Source of the DNA: Caballeronia sp. TF1N1 | GTDB lineage: Bacteria; Pseudomonadota; Gammaproteobacteria; Burkholderiales; Burkholderiaceae | Length of the DNA: 64,000 bases | Direction: 5' to 3' | Assembly: GCF_022878925.1 (NCBI RefSeq) | Contig: NZ_CP084627.1 | Location: 682,001-746,000, forward strand | Shown here: positions 33,225 through 42,550 of the stretch, piece after piece | How positions within the stretch are numbered: position 1 is the stretch's first letter | Layout: the number at the start of each line of letters is the position of its first letter | Made by a program: the position numbers and the translations under genes | Notes under the pieces: generated by a model | Told to the model about the DNA's origin: nothing | Seen by the model: the letters and a program-made list of their open reading frames with translations, nothing else | Databases searched by the model: none

Positions 33225-34541
33225 ATGAGTTCCCATAGTCCGGTTGCGTACCTGGCGGGCGACGAGTCGTCCACCTATGCAAAGGTGACATGGCGCCTGC
33301 TGCCATTTCTTTTCGTGTGCTATCTCTGCGCTTATCTCGATCGCATCAACGTGAGCTTTGCCAAGCTGCAGATGCTCAATGATCTGCATTTCAGCGAAGC
33401 GGTCTATGGAGCCGGGGCGGGCGTATTCTTTATCGGCTATCTTCTGTTCGAAGTACCAAGTAATCTGATCCTCTTGCGCGTAGGCGCTCGACGCTGGATT
33501 GCGCGGATCATGGTGACGTGGGGTGTCATCTCCGCCGGCATGATGTTCGTGACCAGCCCGACGAGCTTCTACATCATGCGCTTTTTGCTCGGTGTGGCCG
33601 AAGCTGGCTTCATTCCAGCCATCCTGCTCTACCTCACGTACTGGTTTCCGGCCTCGCGGCGCAGCAAGGTGACCGCGCTCTTCATGACTGGCATTCCGAT
33701 GTCGGGCGTCGTTGGCGGACCGCTGTCGGGCTGGATCATGAGTCATATGGGCGGCATGCACGGTATCGCGGGATGGCAATGGCTCTTTCTGCTCGAAGGC
33801 ATTCCGACCGCGCTCTTTGGCATCATCGCGTTCTTTTATCTCGACGATAAAGTCGCCGATGCAAAGTGGCTCAGTGACTCGCAAAAGGCCATGCTCGAAG
33901 CGAATCTTCGCGATGAGAAGCCCGCACATGCACTGCATTCCGTGAAGGATGGCCTCTTGCATCCCAAGGTGCTGCTGCTGAGCGTGACTTACTTTTTCTT
34001 CACGATGGGCCTCTACGGCGTGAGCTTCTGGCTGCCGACGCTCGTCAAGGCAAGCGGCGTTTCCGATCCGCTCAACATCGGTCTTCTGACGGCAATTCCA
34101 TATGCGGCCGGCGCCATCGCCATGCTGGCAGTCGGTCATAGCTCGGACAAGCTCGGCGAGCGTCGCTGGCATCTGGCGGGCGCGGGCATTGTCGGCGCAA
34201 TCGGTCTGTATTTCAGCGTGGTGTATGCGCACTCGACCTTCTTCGGCATGATCGCGCTCACGATTGCGACCATGGGCGTGGTCACGACCATCTCGCAGTT
34301 CTGGGTCTTGCCGCCCGCGATTCTCAGCGGCGGTGCGGCAGCCGCAGGGCTCGCGCTTGCCAATTCGGTGGGCAGCATCTCGGGTGTCGTGAGCCCGTGG
34401 CTGATTGGCATCATCCAAACGCATTCGGGTTCGACCGGTAATGGTGTGCTTGGTCTTGCGGTAAGTTGCGTGATAGGCGCCCTCATGGTCTTTACGATAC
34501 CGGCTGCGTTGGTGAATAGCCGCCGTCGCACGGACCGATGA
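33225..34541 (+). CDS. MFS transporter, anion:cation symporter (ACS) type
   Basis: A 438-aa permease with 12 predicted helices. Family signatures: YLDRINVSFAKLQM at helix 1, GYLLFEVPSNLILLRVGARRWIARIM, RFLLGVAEAGFIPAILLYLTYWFP and the SGPLSG-like GGPLSGWIM. This points to the ACS family, which takes up tartrate, phthalate, hexuronates and similar acids with protons. The ATG at 33225 has CGGAGAC upstream; the longer open frame is not needed. Divergent from the LysR gene, and upstream of a GntR/Rieske dioxygenase locus that may use the same class of substrate. Confidence 0.92.
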   Translation: MSSHSPVAYLAGDESSTYAKVTWRLLPFLFVCYLCAYLDRINVSFAKLQMLNDLHFSEAVYGAGAGVFFIGYLLFEVPSNLILLRVGARRWIARIMVTWGVISAGMMFVTSPTSFYIMRFLLGVAEAGFIPAILLYLTYWFPASRRSKVTALFMTGIPMSGVVGGPLSGWIMSHMGGMHGIAGWQWLFLLEGIPTALFGIIAFFYLDDKVADAKWLSDSQKAMLEANLRDEKPAHALHSVKDGLLHPKVLLLSVTYFFFTMGLYGVSFWLPTLVKASGVSDPLNIGLLTAIPYAAGAIAMLAVGHSSDKLGERRWHLAGAGIVGAIGLYFSVVYAHSTFFGMIALTIATMGVVTTISQFWVLPPAILSGGAAAAGLALANSVGSISGVVSPWLIGIIQTHSGSTGNGVLGLAVSCVIGALMVFTIPAALVNSRRRTDR

Positions 34542-34557
34542 AAGCAGTTCAACACGA

Positions 34558-34581
34558 AAAGCCCTGCAAATGCAGGGCTTT
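34558..34581. terminator. Bidirectional terminator between MFS and GntR genes
   Basis: AAAGCCCTGCA and TGCAGGGCTTT form a perfect 11-bp stem with a 2-nt centre, A-rich on one side and T-rich on the other, between convergent genes. Confidence 0.8.
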
Positions 34582-34603
34582 CTCACGCGATGCCGATTCA
34601 TGT

Positions 34604-35290
34604 TCACGTTGCTTCCGCCTGCCTCTGTTCATTCAGTACAAGACCCAGACGCTCGACCAGATTCTTGCGCGCGTTCGCGGTATGGAGATCCGTGAGTTCG
34701 GATGCGCGTTGCGCGTCGCCTTCCGCGATTGCCGCTGCAATGGCGGCGTGCTCATCCCAGATCGACTTGCGCTGTCCCGATGCCTGCAAGACCGCGCCCA
34801 TCACGCGACGCAGATGTACCCAATGCATCTGCGCGGTATCGGCGATCAGCGGATTGCCCGAGGCTTCGTAGATGGCGCCATGAAACGCCATGTCCGCATC
34901 GATCATCGCCTTGACATCGTCGCTTTTCGACGCGCGCCGGCCGTTCGCGATCAGCGACTTGTCGAGCTTCGCTCCACGTTCCGCCGCGAGGCGTGCGGCA
35001 AGCGAATCCAGTGCACCGCGAATCTCGTAGAGATGGCTGATCCACGCGGGATCGAGCGGGGTGACGAGCAGACCGCGACCGGGTGCGTCCTGCACGAGCC
35101 CATCTTTTTTTAGGAGCCGCAGCGCCTGCAGCACGGGTGAACGCGATACGGCGAGTTGCTCGGCGATCTCTTCCTGCGTGATGCGCGTACCAGGCGCGAG
35201 CGAGCCGGAACTGATGGCATCGAGCAAGACCTTGTAGACCTCGTCCACGTAGTCCGTGCGGGCCTGAAGCTTGAGAAGTTTGGCGGGCAT
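34604..35290 (-). CDS. GntR-family regulator (FCD subfamily)
   Basis: A 228-aa regulator. The HTH (about 12-80) is DEVYKVLLDAISSGSLAPGTRITQEEIAEQLAVSRSPVLQALRLLKKDG. The FCD effector domain (about 90-220) includes YEIRGALDSLAARLAAERG and HGAIYEASGNPLI with metal-binding-type His residues. It diverges from the Rieske oxygenase operon. Two near-identical motifs with a GTATAC-like core lie at 35303 and 35424, one just before each gene, so it most likely represses both itself and the oxygenase until an aromatic acid appears. Confidence 0.92.
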   Translation of the reverse strand: MPAKLLKLQARTDYVDEVYKVLLDAISSGSLAPGTRITQEEIAEQLAVSRSPVLQALRLLKKDGLVQDAPGRGLLVTPLDPAWISHLYEIRGALDSLAARLAAERGAKLDKSLIANGRRASKSDDVKAMIDADMAFHGAIYEASGNPLIADTAQMHWVHLRRVMGAVLQASGQRKSIWDEHAAIAAAIAEGDAQRASELTDLHTANARKNLVERLGLVLNEQRQAEAT

Positions 35291-35302
35291 GATGTCGAGC
35301 TC

Positions 35303-35323
35303 AATCTCTGGATACAGAATACG
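35303..35323. promoter_or_regulatory. Candidate GntR operator, copy 1 (autoregulatory)
   Basis: This 21-bp motif (AATCTCTGGATACAGA then ATACG) is 18/21 identical to the copy at 35424-35444. It lies 13 bp upstream of the GntR start codon, where binding would block its own expression. Confidence 0.55.
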
Positions 35324-35423
35324 ACAAGGTTACAGCCCGCCAGTGCGGCGGTCAACGAACGAAGCCACGCATGCTAGTCCACATTCGCGTTTACCCATAG
35401 AGACAACGCAGCGGTCCGTCGCT

Positions 35424-35444
35424 AATCTTTGTATACAGAGTACG
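35424..35444. promoter_or_regulatory. Candidate GntR operator, copy 2 (oxygenase operon)
   Basis: AATCTTTGTATACAGA then GTACG; it contains the palindromic core TGTATACA seen at operators of VanR-type GntR proteins. It is 80 bp upstream of the Rieske oxygenase ATG and in the same orientation as copy 1. Confidence 0.6.
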
Positions 35445-35524
35445 GAGTTCGGTAATCGGAGTTCGGACTTCAACCATCAAAAGCAGCGGACCATATCCAT
35501 CCCCACATCAGGACGAGACTATCC

Positions 35525-37069
35525 ATGACGATCAAATCAGACAAGCTGGAAGGGCAGAAGAGCAGTGGCGGCGCCACGCCCGCCGTCAAGAAGCTGATTC
35601 CCTTCGGCGGGTACTACACGAGCAAGGTGCCGGGCCACGATCCGGAGTTGACCGAGACCGGTCCCGGCACGCCGATGGGCGAGTACATGCGCGCGTTTTG
35701 GCATCCCATCTGCATGTCGATCGAACTGACCGATACTCCGCGTTACCTGAAAATACTCAACGAAGAACTCGTGGCATTCCGTGATGGCAGCGGACGGATT
35801 GGTGTGCTGCACGCGCATTGCGTGCATCGCGGCGCATCGCTCGAGTACGGTGCCATTCAAGAACACGGCATCATGTGCTGCTATCACGGCATGGTGTTCG
35901 ATGTGGATGGCGCGTGTCTTCACGTACCGTTCCCTAAGGGCGAAGAAAAAGAGGCCGAAAAGTATGCCTGTTCGATTCGTCAAGGCGCTTATAAAGCCGT
36001 CGAACGTAACGGCCTGGTATTCGCTTATATGGGGCCGCCCGAGAACGAGCCGCCGTTCCCTGAATGGGAAGGCGACTACACGGTGCTGCCCGGCGATGAA
36101 CTCGTCCCCTACAGCAACTTCCAGCATTGCAACTGGCTGCAAGTGCAGGACAACGCCGCTGACAACTATCACCCGACCGCGCTGCATGCGGCCAAGAACG
36201 TCGTCAATGGCAACTTCCAGGGCACGACGTTCGATGAAGTCGGCGCGGCCTCGATGGAAGTCGCTCCCGATATGCATTTTCAACCGGTGCAGCAAGGCCG
36301 AAGCCTCGCTTGTGCGGGCGCGCGCCGCGTGAACAAGGATCGGCTCTTCGTGCGTGTGCAGCATCAGGTGCTGCCGAACTTGAGTCTGCATGCATATACG
36401 TCGGAGGACGGTTCGAAGAAGAAGCTCTTTAGCCGCTTTCATATCGTGCGCTGGACCGTGCCTGTCGACGATCAAAACAGCAAGATGATCGGCTGGCGCG
36501 TGATGGGTCCGGGCATCGACACACGCGGTGTGGGCAAGAAGGAAATGGTCGGCTACGAGTCGATCGACTTTCTCGAAGGGCAAGTCGCCATGCGTCGTCC
36601 GGAACGCTTTGGCAAGTACAAGATCGAAGATATCGTACCGATTCCGCCGAACCATCGCGAGCGCGAGACTTATAAGGAAGCGCAATACGCACCGGGCGAT
36701 TACGAAGCGATCATTTCGCAGCGGCCCATTGCCGTGCACGCGCTCGAGAATCCGACGAAGTTCGATGCGGGCCTCTTCCTCTTCCGCAAGATGTTGCGCG
36801 ATGCGGTGCGCGGTTCGAACCCGGCGGCATCCGCGCAGAATTTCGCCGAATGGTTTCGCGAGAACGCCGGCTCGCCGAACAGCTTCTGCTCGGGCAACGT
36901 GTTCGAAATTCCCGAGGGCAAGACCGTTGAAGAAGAAGTCACGCGTCGTCGCGCCGTCACCAAGAAGATCGTCGCCATTCTCGCGCAGAGCGAGACGATG
37001 AAGGGTGATGAGCGCGTCAACTTCGTGCGGCAAAGCTTCGAGGAACTCGAACAATCGATGAAGCAATAG
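35525..37069 (+). CDS. Rieske-type aromatic ring-hydroxylating oxygenase, alpha subunit
   Basis: A 514-aa oxygenase component. The Rieske 2Fe-2S ligands are Cys99/His101 (HCVHRGASLEYG) and Cys118/His121 (CCYHGMVF). The mononuclear iron site has His216 and His221 in DNYHPTALH. It is closest in plan to the phthalate 4,5-dioxygenase class (alpha-only, served by a one-protein reductase), longer than typical by about 60 residues. It would hydroxylate or demethylate an aromatic acid with O2 and electrons from the next gene's product. No small subunit or dihydrodiol dehydrogenase is nearby. Substrate unknown. Confidence 0.93.
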   Translation: MTIKSDKLEGQKSSGGATPAVKKLIPFGGYYTSKVPGHDPELTETGPGTPMGEYMRAFWHPICMSIELTDTPRYLKILNEELVAFRDGSGRIGVLHAHCVHRGASLEYGAIQEHGIMCCYHGMVFDVDGACLHVPFPKGEEKEAEKYACSIRQGAYKAVERNGLVFAYMGPPENEPPFPEWEGDYTVLPGDELVPYSNFQHCNWLQVQDNAADNYHPTALHAAKNVVNGNFQGTTFDEVGAASMEVAPDMHFQPVQQGRSLACAGARRVNKDRLFVRVQHQVLPNLSLHAYTSEDGSKKKLFSRFHIVRWTVPVDDQNSKMIGWRVMGPGIDTRGVGKKEMVGYESIDFLEGQVAMRRPERFGKYKIEDIVPIPPNHRERETYKEAQYAPGDYEAIISQRPIAVHALENPTKFDAGLFLFRKMLRDAVRGSNPAASAQNFAEWFRENAGSPNSFCSGNVFEIPEGKTVEEEVTRRRAVTKKIVAILAQSETMKGDERVNFVRQSFEELEQSMKQ

Positions 37070-37147
37070 CGGCATATGGCGAAGGCGCTTTGACCAATGC
37101 CGAGCGCTTTCGCAAGCCCGCCGCTCATCGATCGAGGAGACGCAACC

Positions 37148-38146
37148 ATGTCGACACAACCCATATCAACCGACCGCCAGGCACAGACGCTGCAATTGAT
37201 GGTGCGACAAGTCCGCTTCGAAGGACGCGGCATCAACTCCTATGAGTTCGTCGACCCTGAGGGACATGCATTGCCGCCGTTCACGGCTGGCGCGCATCTG
37301 GACATCCATCTTGCAGGCGGCGTGATCCGTCAGTATTCCATCTGCAATGCGCCGCGCGAACGGCATCGCTATGTGATTGCCGTTCTGCGCGATGAGCGCG
37401 GACGCGGTGGCTCGAAAGCACTGCACGAGCAACTGCGCGTACAGGACATCGTGAAGGTGAGTCTTCCGCGCAATAACTTTAGTCTCGTCGATGGCGCGCG
37501 TCGCGTGTTACTGATCGCAGGCGGTATCGGCGTCACGCCGCTCAAGGCGATGGCGCACGAACTGGACGACGCCGGCATCGACTACGAGATGCATTACTGC
37601 ACCAGGGACGCAAGCTGCGCCGCGTTTGCCGACGAGTTCGAATCGATGCGCGCAAGCGGAAAGCTGCACCTGCATTTCGATGGCGGCGACCCGACCACGG
37701 GCCTCGATCTGCGCCGGTTGCTCGACGCACCGCGCGAAGGCGAGCATGTGTATTACTGCGGCCCAGGCGGCTTCATGAAGGCATGCGCCGATGCCGCCGG
37801 ACACTGGCCCACCGGCACGGTGCACTTCGAGCATTTCAAGGCGCCGGAGCGCAATCTCGACGATGAAGCCGCCAACGATGCACTCGACAGTTTCACCGTG
37901 CGCATTGCGAGTACGGGACAAGAGATCGAGGTATCTAAGGAAGAAAGCATTGCAGACGCGTTGGCACTGGCAGGCGTACCGATTGAAACCTCTTGTTGCG
38001 CAGGTCTATGCGGCACCTGCAAAGTGCGCTATCTCGAAGGCGAAGTCGAACACAACGACTGCATTCTCGGCGACGACGAAAAGACCGAATTTCTCACGGC
38101 GTGTGTATCGCGTGCGACGAGCAGGGTGCTGGTGCTGGATCTTTAG
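37148..38146 (+). CDS. Phthalate dioxygenase reductase-type oxidoreductase
   Basis: A 332-aa electron-transfer protein with three domains: flavin-binding barrel (RQYSICNAP, about 60-70), NAD-binding domain (LLIAGGIGVTPLKAMA, YYCGPGGFM) and a C-terminal plant-type 2Fe-2S ferredoxin (ETSCCAGLCGTCKVRYLEGEVEHNDCIL). This order is that of phthalate dioxygenase reductase and vanillate demethylase VanB. ATG 37148 follows GAGGAG. It lies 78 bp after the Rieske oxygenase and supplies it with NADH electrons. A strong terminator ends the two-gene unit. Confidence 0.94.
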   Translation: MSTQPISTDRQAQTLQLMVRQVRFEGRGINSYEFVDPEGHALPPFTAGAHLDIHLAGGVIRQYSICNAPRERHRYVIAVLRDERGRGGSKALHEQLRVQDIVKVSLPRNNFSLVDGARRVLLIAGGIGVTPLKAMAHELDDAGIDYEMHYCTRDASCAAFADEFESMRASGKLHLHFDGGDPTTGLDLRRLLDAPREGEHVYYCGPGGFMKACADAAGHWPTGTVHFEHFKAPERNLDDEAANDALDSFTVRIASTGQEIEVSKEESIADALALAGVPIETSCCAGLCGTCKVRYLEGEVEHNDCILGDDEKTEFLTACVSRATSRVLVLDL

Positions 38147-38166
38147 CAAGCGCTTGAACCACCACG

Positions 38167-38199
38167 AAGGGCAGACAAAGAAATTTGTCTGCCCTTTTT
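38167..38199 (+). terminator. Rho-independent terminator after the oxygenase/reductase unit
   Basis: AAGGGCAGACAAA and TTTGTCTGCCCTT form a 13-bp stem with a 4-nt loop, ending in TTTTT. Confidence 0.92.
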
Positions 38200-38283
38200 C
38201 TTTGCGAGCGTCTAATCCATCCACGCGTAAACCCGCTTGCCTCAAGTTTTTTTTAGTGGAAGACTTGCCTCCCATCTGCCGCG

Positions 38284-38310
38284 TCGGATACGTGTCCGAT
38301 ATATCGGACA
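38284..38310. promoter_or_regulatory. Overlapping palindromic operator upstream of the polar amino-acid ABC operon
   Basis: TGTCCGATATATCGGACA (38293-38310) is a perfect 18-bp palindrome. A third half-site TCGGA at 38284-38288 makes a second, imperfect palindrome TCGGATACGTGTCCGA with the middle half-site. It lies 37 bp before the first start codon of the operon. The likely binder is the IclR-type regulator encoded as the last gene of the same operon. Confidence 0.6.
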
Positions 38311-38346
38311 AGCCTCAAACGGATTTTCCTCTTGCGAGATGCACAC

Positions 38347-39180
38347 ATGAAACTTGTTAGAGAAAGCGCGCGCTTTGCTCGTTGGGTTGCAATTGCCGGC
38401 CTTGTCGCGTTGGCGGCCTGTTCGAAAGTCGAAGCACCAGCGCAGGATGGGGCGGCAAGCTCAACGCTTAAGACCGTTTTGCAACGCGGCACCTTGCGCG
38501 TAGGCGATTGCTTAAGCTTTGCGCCCTTCGGTTTCTATAACAAGGACGGCCAGCCGGACGGCTACGACGTCGATCTCGCTAAGGAACTCGCTAAGCAAAT
38601 GGGCGTAAAGCTCGAAGTGGTCAACACCACCAGCGCCAACCGCATTCCAAATCTGCAGACGAGTAAGGTGGATGTCGTGTTCTGCAATTTCACTCGCAAT
38701 CTCGAACGGGCCAAGGAAATTGCCTTTACCAATCCGTACGTGGTGGCGAGTGAAGCGCTGCTGGTCAAGAAATCGAGCGGGATCAAATCCATCAAGGACA
38801 TGAGCAACCGCACGATTGCCACCGTCAAAGGCTCGACCAACGGCGACGAAGTGCGCTCACTCAACATGCAGGTGAAGATTCAGGAATTCGACAGCTCGCA
38901 AGCCGCCATTCTCGCCGTCAAGCAAGGCCAGGCTGACGCGATGATCGAAGACAACAACTTTCTCGCATACCAGGCATCGCTCGATCAGGAACTTACCGTC
39001 ACTGACGAAGCCCTCGTGCCGCTTGAATACAACGCGTTCGGCGTCAAGGCCGGCGATCAGGTCTGGCTCAACTATCTGAACCTGTTCCTGTTCCAGATCA
39101 ACGCGTCCAAGCAGAACGCGCAGCTCTATAAAAAATGGTTTGGGCAAGAGCCGCGTTTCCCGCTCAACCCGCAATATTAA
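38347..39180 (+). CDS. Polar amino-acid-type ABC transporter, substrate-binding lipoprotein
   Basis: A 277-aa binding protein. The signal MKLVRESARFARWVAIAGLV..LAAC is a lipobox, so it is a lipoprotein. The mature part has the SBP_bac_3 core: LRVGDCLSFAPFGFYNKDGQPDGYDVDLAKELAKQMG and NRTIATVKGSTNGDEV. Ligands in this group are amino acids or similar amines. ATG 38347 is preferred over an upstream TTG. First gene of an operon with two permeases, an ATPase and an IclR regulator. Confidence 0.92.
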   Translation: MKLVRESARFARWVAIAGLVALAACSKVEAPAQDGAASSTLKTVLQRGTLRVGDCLSFAPFGFYNKDGQPDGYDVDLAKELAKQMGVKLEVVNTTSANRIPNLQTSKVDVVFCNFTRNLERAKEIAFTNPYVVASEALLVKKSSGIKSIKDMSNRTIATVKGSTNGDEVRSLNMQVKIQEFDSSQAAILAVKQGQADAMIEDNNFLAYQASLDQELTVTDEALVPLEYNAFGVKAGDQVWLNYLNLFLFQINASKQNAQLYKKWFGQEPRFPLNPQY

Positions 39181-39226
39181 TTTAACCGTGACGCCGGTTG
39201 CGTGACGTCCAACGTGAGGAAAAATC

Positions 39227-39943
39227 ATGGGCTATGAATGGTTGACGCTTGCTGGCTATTTCAGCGACTTCCTGCATGCCGCATGGCTCACGCTGCAAAT
39301 CACGCTGCTGGCGTTCATTCTGGCAATGGCGCTCGGTCTTTTGACGGCGCTTGCAAGCGGGTCCAAGAGCCGCGTGCTGCGCGGAATCGCAAGCGTTTAT
39401 ATCGAAGTCATCCGCAACACGCCGGTCCTGCTGCAGATATTCATCGTGTTCTTCGGCTTGCCGTCCCTTGGCATTACGCTCGATGCTTATACAGCAGGCG
39501 TGATCGCACTAGGGGTGAATGTAGGCGCTTATCTGGCGGAAGTGTTTCGGGCGGGCATCCAGTCGGTGCCCAAGGGTCAGCTCGAAGCGGCATCGATTCT
39601 CGGACTAGAGCGCTCGCAGATCTTCACGCAAGTGGTCTTGCCGCAAGCGGCACGCGCTGTTTATCCGGCTATCGTCAACAACCTAATCCAGCTTTTGCTC
39701 GGCACGTCGCTGCTTTCCGCGATTGCACTGCCCGAGTTGAGCGGTACGGCGACCGTCATCAATTCGCGCACGCTGCTTTACGTACAGACTTTCACGGTCA
39801 CGCTTCTTGCCTATCTCGTGCTCAGCAACCTGCTTTCCTGGGCTGCAGGGCAGATTGGCTTGAGGCTCTTTCATCCGCCGCTCGTCATCAGGAAGCCTTC
39901 GCGCCGATCGTTCATGCTGCGCCGTCCTGCCGCGCGCACTTAA
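39227..39943 (+). CDS. Polar amino-acid-type ABC permease 1
   Basis: A 238-aa HisM/GlnP-type permease with about five helices. It shows YIEVIRNTPVLLQIFIVFFGLP and the EAA loop EVFRAGIQSVPKGQLEAASILGLERSQIF. RBS GTGAGGAAAA. It pairs with the second permease encoded 14 bp downstream. Confidence 0.93.
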   Translation: MGYEWLTLAGYFSDFLHAAWLTLQITLLAFILAMALGLLTALASGSKSRVLRGIASVYIEVIRNTPVLLQIFIVFFGLPSLGITLDAYTAGVIALGVNVGAYLAEVFRAGIQSVPKGQLEAASILGLERSQIFTQVVLPQAARAVYPAIVNNLIQLLLGTSLLSAIALPELSGTATVINSRTLLYVQTFTVTLLAYLVLSNLLSWAAGQIGLRLFHPPLVIRKPSRRSFMLRRPAART

Positions 39944-39957
39944 TCGGAGAGCGAGAC

Positions 39958-40608
39958 ATGTCGAGCGATTTATTGACGACGAGCCTGTCGATCCTTTTGC
40001 AAGGGCTCTTGATGACGCTGGCCTTGTCGGCCGCGTCGATCGTGGGCGGTACGGTAATCGGTCTTCTGGCCGCCGTGCTTCGTTCTTTCGGGCCTTGGGG
40101 CACCGACAAGATTGCAAGGCTCTACACCGAACTCTTCCGCGGCACGCCAGTGCTCATCACACTGATGTTCATCTATTTCGGCGTGTCCTACTTCGGCTAT
40201 GCCATCGATGTCTTTGCCGCCGGAGTCGTCGGCTTGAGCGTTTATCAAGGCGCGTATATCGCCGAAGTATTTCGCTCAGGCATCGAGGCGGTCCCTAAAG
40301 GACAGTGGGAAGTCTCGCAGATTCTCGGTCTCTCCAAAGCGCAAGCGTTCTTCTCCGTAGTCTTGCCGCAGACCGGCCGGATCGTTTTGCCGCCGCTGGT
40401 CGGGCAATATCTCTCGCTTATCAAGGACACGTCGATCGTTAGCATGATCGGCATGTCGGAGTTGATGCACGGCGGCCAGGCGATCGTCGATCGCGTGGGC
40501 AAGCCAGTCGAGATTTATGGCCTCGTCGCCATACTGTATTTCATCGTGTGCTTTCCGCTGTCGCAGTGGGTGCGCCGTCACGACCGTAGAAGGAGCGTGC
40601 TGTCATGA
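39958..40608 (+). CDS. Polar amino-acid-type ABC permease 2
   Basis: A 216-aa permease from ATG 39958 with GGAGAGCGAG upstream. It carries [21 protein letters not shown] and the EAA loop [29 protein letters not shown]. It is a paralog of the preceding permease; together they form the channel. Its stop overlaps the ATPase start by 4 nt. Confidence 0.93.
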   Translation: MSSDLLTTSLSILLQGLLMTLALSAASIVGGTVIGLLAAVLRSFGPWGTDKIARLYTELFRGTPVLITLMFIYFGVSYFGYAIDVFAAGVVGLSVYQGAYIAEVFRSGIEAVPKGQWEVSQILGLSKAQAFFSVVLPQTGRIVLPPLVGQYLSLIKDTSIVSMIGMSELMHGGQAIVDRVGKPVEIYGLVAILYFIVCFPLSQWVRRHDRRRSVLS

Positions 40609-41345
40609 GTGAAGCGTCGATCATCAACCTCGCGGGCGTGAGCAAGTCGTTCGGTGCCACGCAAGTGCTGCGGGAAATCAATCTCGATGTGAGGCTTGGC
40701 GAAGTGCTTGTCTTGATCGGCGCATCGGGCTCGGGCAAGAGCACCGTGTTGCGTATCATGAGCGGCCTTGAAACCGCGGATGCGGGCGAAGTGTGGGTCA
40801 ACCAGGTGCCGCTGCACGATGCACGTCGCGCTAAAGAAATTCGTGGACATGTGGGCATGGTGTTTCAGCAGTTCAATCTGTTCCCGCACAAGACCGCGCT
40901 CGGCAATGTCACGCTTGCACTCATCAAGGCGCGCAAAATGAGTCCCGCCGATGCCAAGAAGCGCGCCATGGATGCGCTCGACCGTGTCGGCCTCGCCGAT
41001 CGTGCGACGCATTATCCGAGTCAATTGTCGGGCGGCCAGCAACAACGCGTTGCCATTGCACGCGCACTCGCCGTTGAGCCAGGCATCATGTTCTTCGACG
41101 AGGCGACTTCCGCGCTCGATCCGGAACTCGTCGGCGAAGTGACCGAAGTCATGCGCGGACTGGCGCGCGATGGCATGACGATGGTCGTGGTCACGCACGA
41201 AATGGGTTTTGCGCGCAAGACGGCGGATCGTGTGGTGTTCATGGACAAGGGCGTGATTGCAGAGCAGGGCGCACCCGAGCAAATCTTCGTGAATCCGCAG
41301 AACGAACGCACGCGGCAGTTTCTGCATCGCGTGCTGGATCATTGA
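40605..41345 (+). CDS. Polar amino-acid-type ABC transporter ATPase
   Basis: A 246-aa ATPase of the GlnQ/HisP group. Walker [11 protein letters not shown]-loop [12 protein letters not shown], signature [15 protein letters not shown], Walker [15 protein letters not shown] and H-loop VVTHEMGFA. Starts in a 4-nt overlap with the permease. It powers uptake for the operon. Confidence 0.95.
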   Translation: MSEASIINLAGVSKSFGATQVLREINLDVRLGEVLVLIGASGSGKSTVLRIMSGLETADAGEVWVNQVPLHDARRAKEIRGHVGMVFQQFNLFPHKTALGNVTLALIKARKMSPADAKKRAMDALDRVGLADRATHYPSQLSGGQQQRVAIARALAVEPGIMFFDEATSALDPELVGEVTEVMRGLARDGMTMVVVTHEMGFARKTADRVVFMDKGVIAEQGAPEQIFVNPQNERTRQFLHRVLDH

Positions 41346-41359
41346 GCGGAGCCCAGCCG

Positions 41360-42121
41360 ATGTCGACAGTGGAAACGTCGCGTGCGCGCGGGGTGGATCG
41401 GGTCGTGGCGATCATGAAGCAATTGCATCTAGCTCGCAGGCCGCTTGCGATGCGCGAGTTGATCGAAGCGACTGGCGCGCCGCGTTCAAGCATCTACGAA
41501 CTGGTCGCAATTTTAAGCGAGGCGGGTCTACTGGAAGCGGGCCCCGACGGCAGCATCTTCTTTGGCCGCGAAATGCATTACTACGGCTCCGATTACGCGG
41601 TGCACAATGATCTGATCAGCCGCGCGCATCAGTCCATTCTCGCGCTAGTGCGCAGCCACGACGAGACCGCGCAACTGTGCATGCTCGAAGGCGACAAATA
41701 CACGGTCGTGCTTTCAGAAAACAGTTCTCGACCTTTCAATATCAGTTCGGATATTGGCGTCAAGGTCCCCATTCCCTGGACGGCATCGGGCAGGCTGCTG
41801 CTAGGTCATTTGAGCGGCGACGCAATTCGCGCGCTCATTCCTGAAGAAGACTTCGTTCTGGACAACGGCAAGCGAGTAGATTTCACAGACTTCCTCGCCG
41901 ATGTGGAACGCGCAAGGGAGCAGGGCTTCTGCTGCACGACAGGCTTGTCGCATACGTTTCGCTATTGCATGGCCGCGCCCGTTCGCGATCGTTCCGGTTT
42001 GGCCGTCGCGGCGCTCTGCTTCATGACGAGTCGCGACACCGATCCAGAGAAACGCGATCTCATGCTTGACGACCTCATTCGCTCGGCACGCGCCTTATCG
42101 CAACCTCATAGGCGCGGATGA
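41360..42121 (+). CDS. IclR-family regulator
   Basis: A 253-aa regulator from ATG 41360 (GGAG 8 nt upstream); a TTG at 41342 overlaps the ATPase stop. The winged HTH reads GVDRVVAIMKQLHLARRPLAMRELIEATGAPRSSIYELVAIL. The effector domain contains IPWTASGRLLLGHLS and CMAAPVRDRSGLAVAALCF. It is the last gene of the transport operon, so it probably controls the operon from the palindrome at 38284-38310. Effector unknown. Confidence 0.9.
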   Translation: MSTVETSRARGVDRVVAIMKQLHLARRPLAMRELIEATGAPRSSIYELVAILSEAGLLEAGPDGSIFFGREMHYYGSDYAVHNDLISRAHQSILALVRSHDETAQLCMLEGDKYTVVLSENSSRPFNISSDIGVKVPIPWTASGRLLLGHLSGDAIRALIPEEDFVLDNGKRVDFTDFLADVERAREQGFCCTTGLSHTFRYCMAAPVRDRSGLAVAALCFMTSRDTDPEKRDLMLDDLIRSARALSQPHRRG

Positions 42122-42550
42122 TTCGACGCTTTGCGAAAAGCCAAAAGCTAAAAAAATATAAGCAAACCCTAAAAAGCTCTGTGCGATGCCGCGCGGATTG
42201 TTTGCAGTTAAGCGCATTTGCCAGACAAGACATCATGCACCCCATGCAATGATCGCCAATAGATAGTCCGTTTGAACAAAATTCGCGTCGGCACATCGCA
42301 AGTGCTAAGCGGGCTTAATATAATTGGCGACAAGTAACCCTCGCTGCATGGCGGCGCAAAGCCCGGAGAGAAGCTTTGCGCAACGCCCGACTAGGACTAG
42401 CTGGAGTCCCGTGTCGATGGGAATAGCATTTGCTGCCCGTTCCCTTTGTGCCTGCAGTTGTCCAAGCATAATAATGACGCATGCAGGCTGGCGGTTTCGA
42501 AGGCACTCCTTGCTTACGTCTGAACACCGCCAAAGACGAGGAAAATACAA
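42122..42550. other. Intergenic region upstream of the tandem hydrolase gene
   Basis: No supported gene. It contains an A-rich patch just after the IclR gene and a perfect -10 box TATAAT at 42319-42324 with no good -35 at 17 bp. If used, it would give a leader of about 220 nt before the ATG at 42551. No terminator was recognised after the IclR gene. Confidence 0.4.

Noticed and set aside
33066..34607. A 513-codon minus-strand open frame opposite the MFS gene
   Set aside because: Antisense shadow; the plus-strand MFS permease has full family motifs and start signals.
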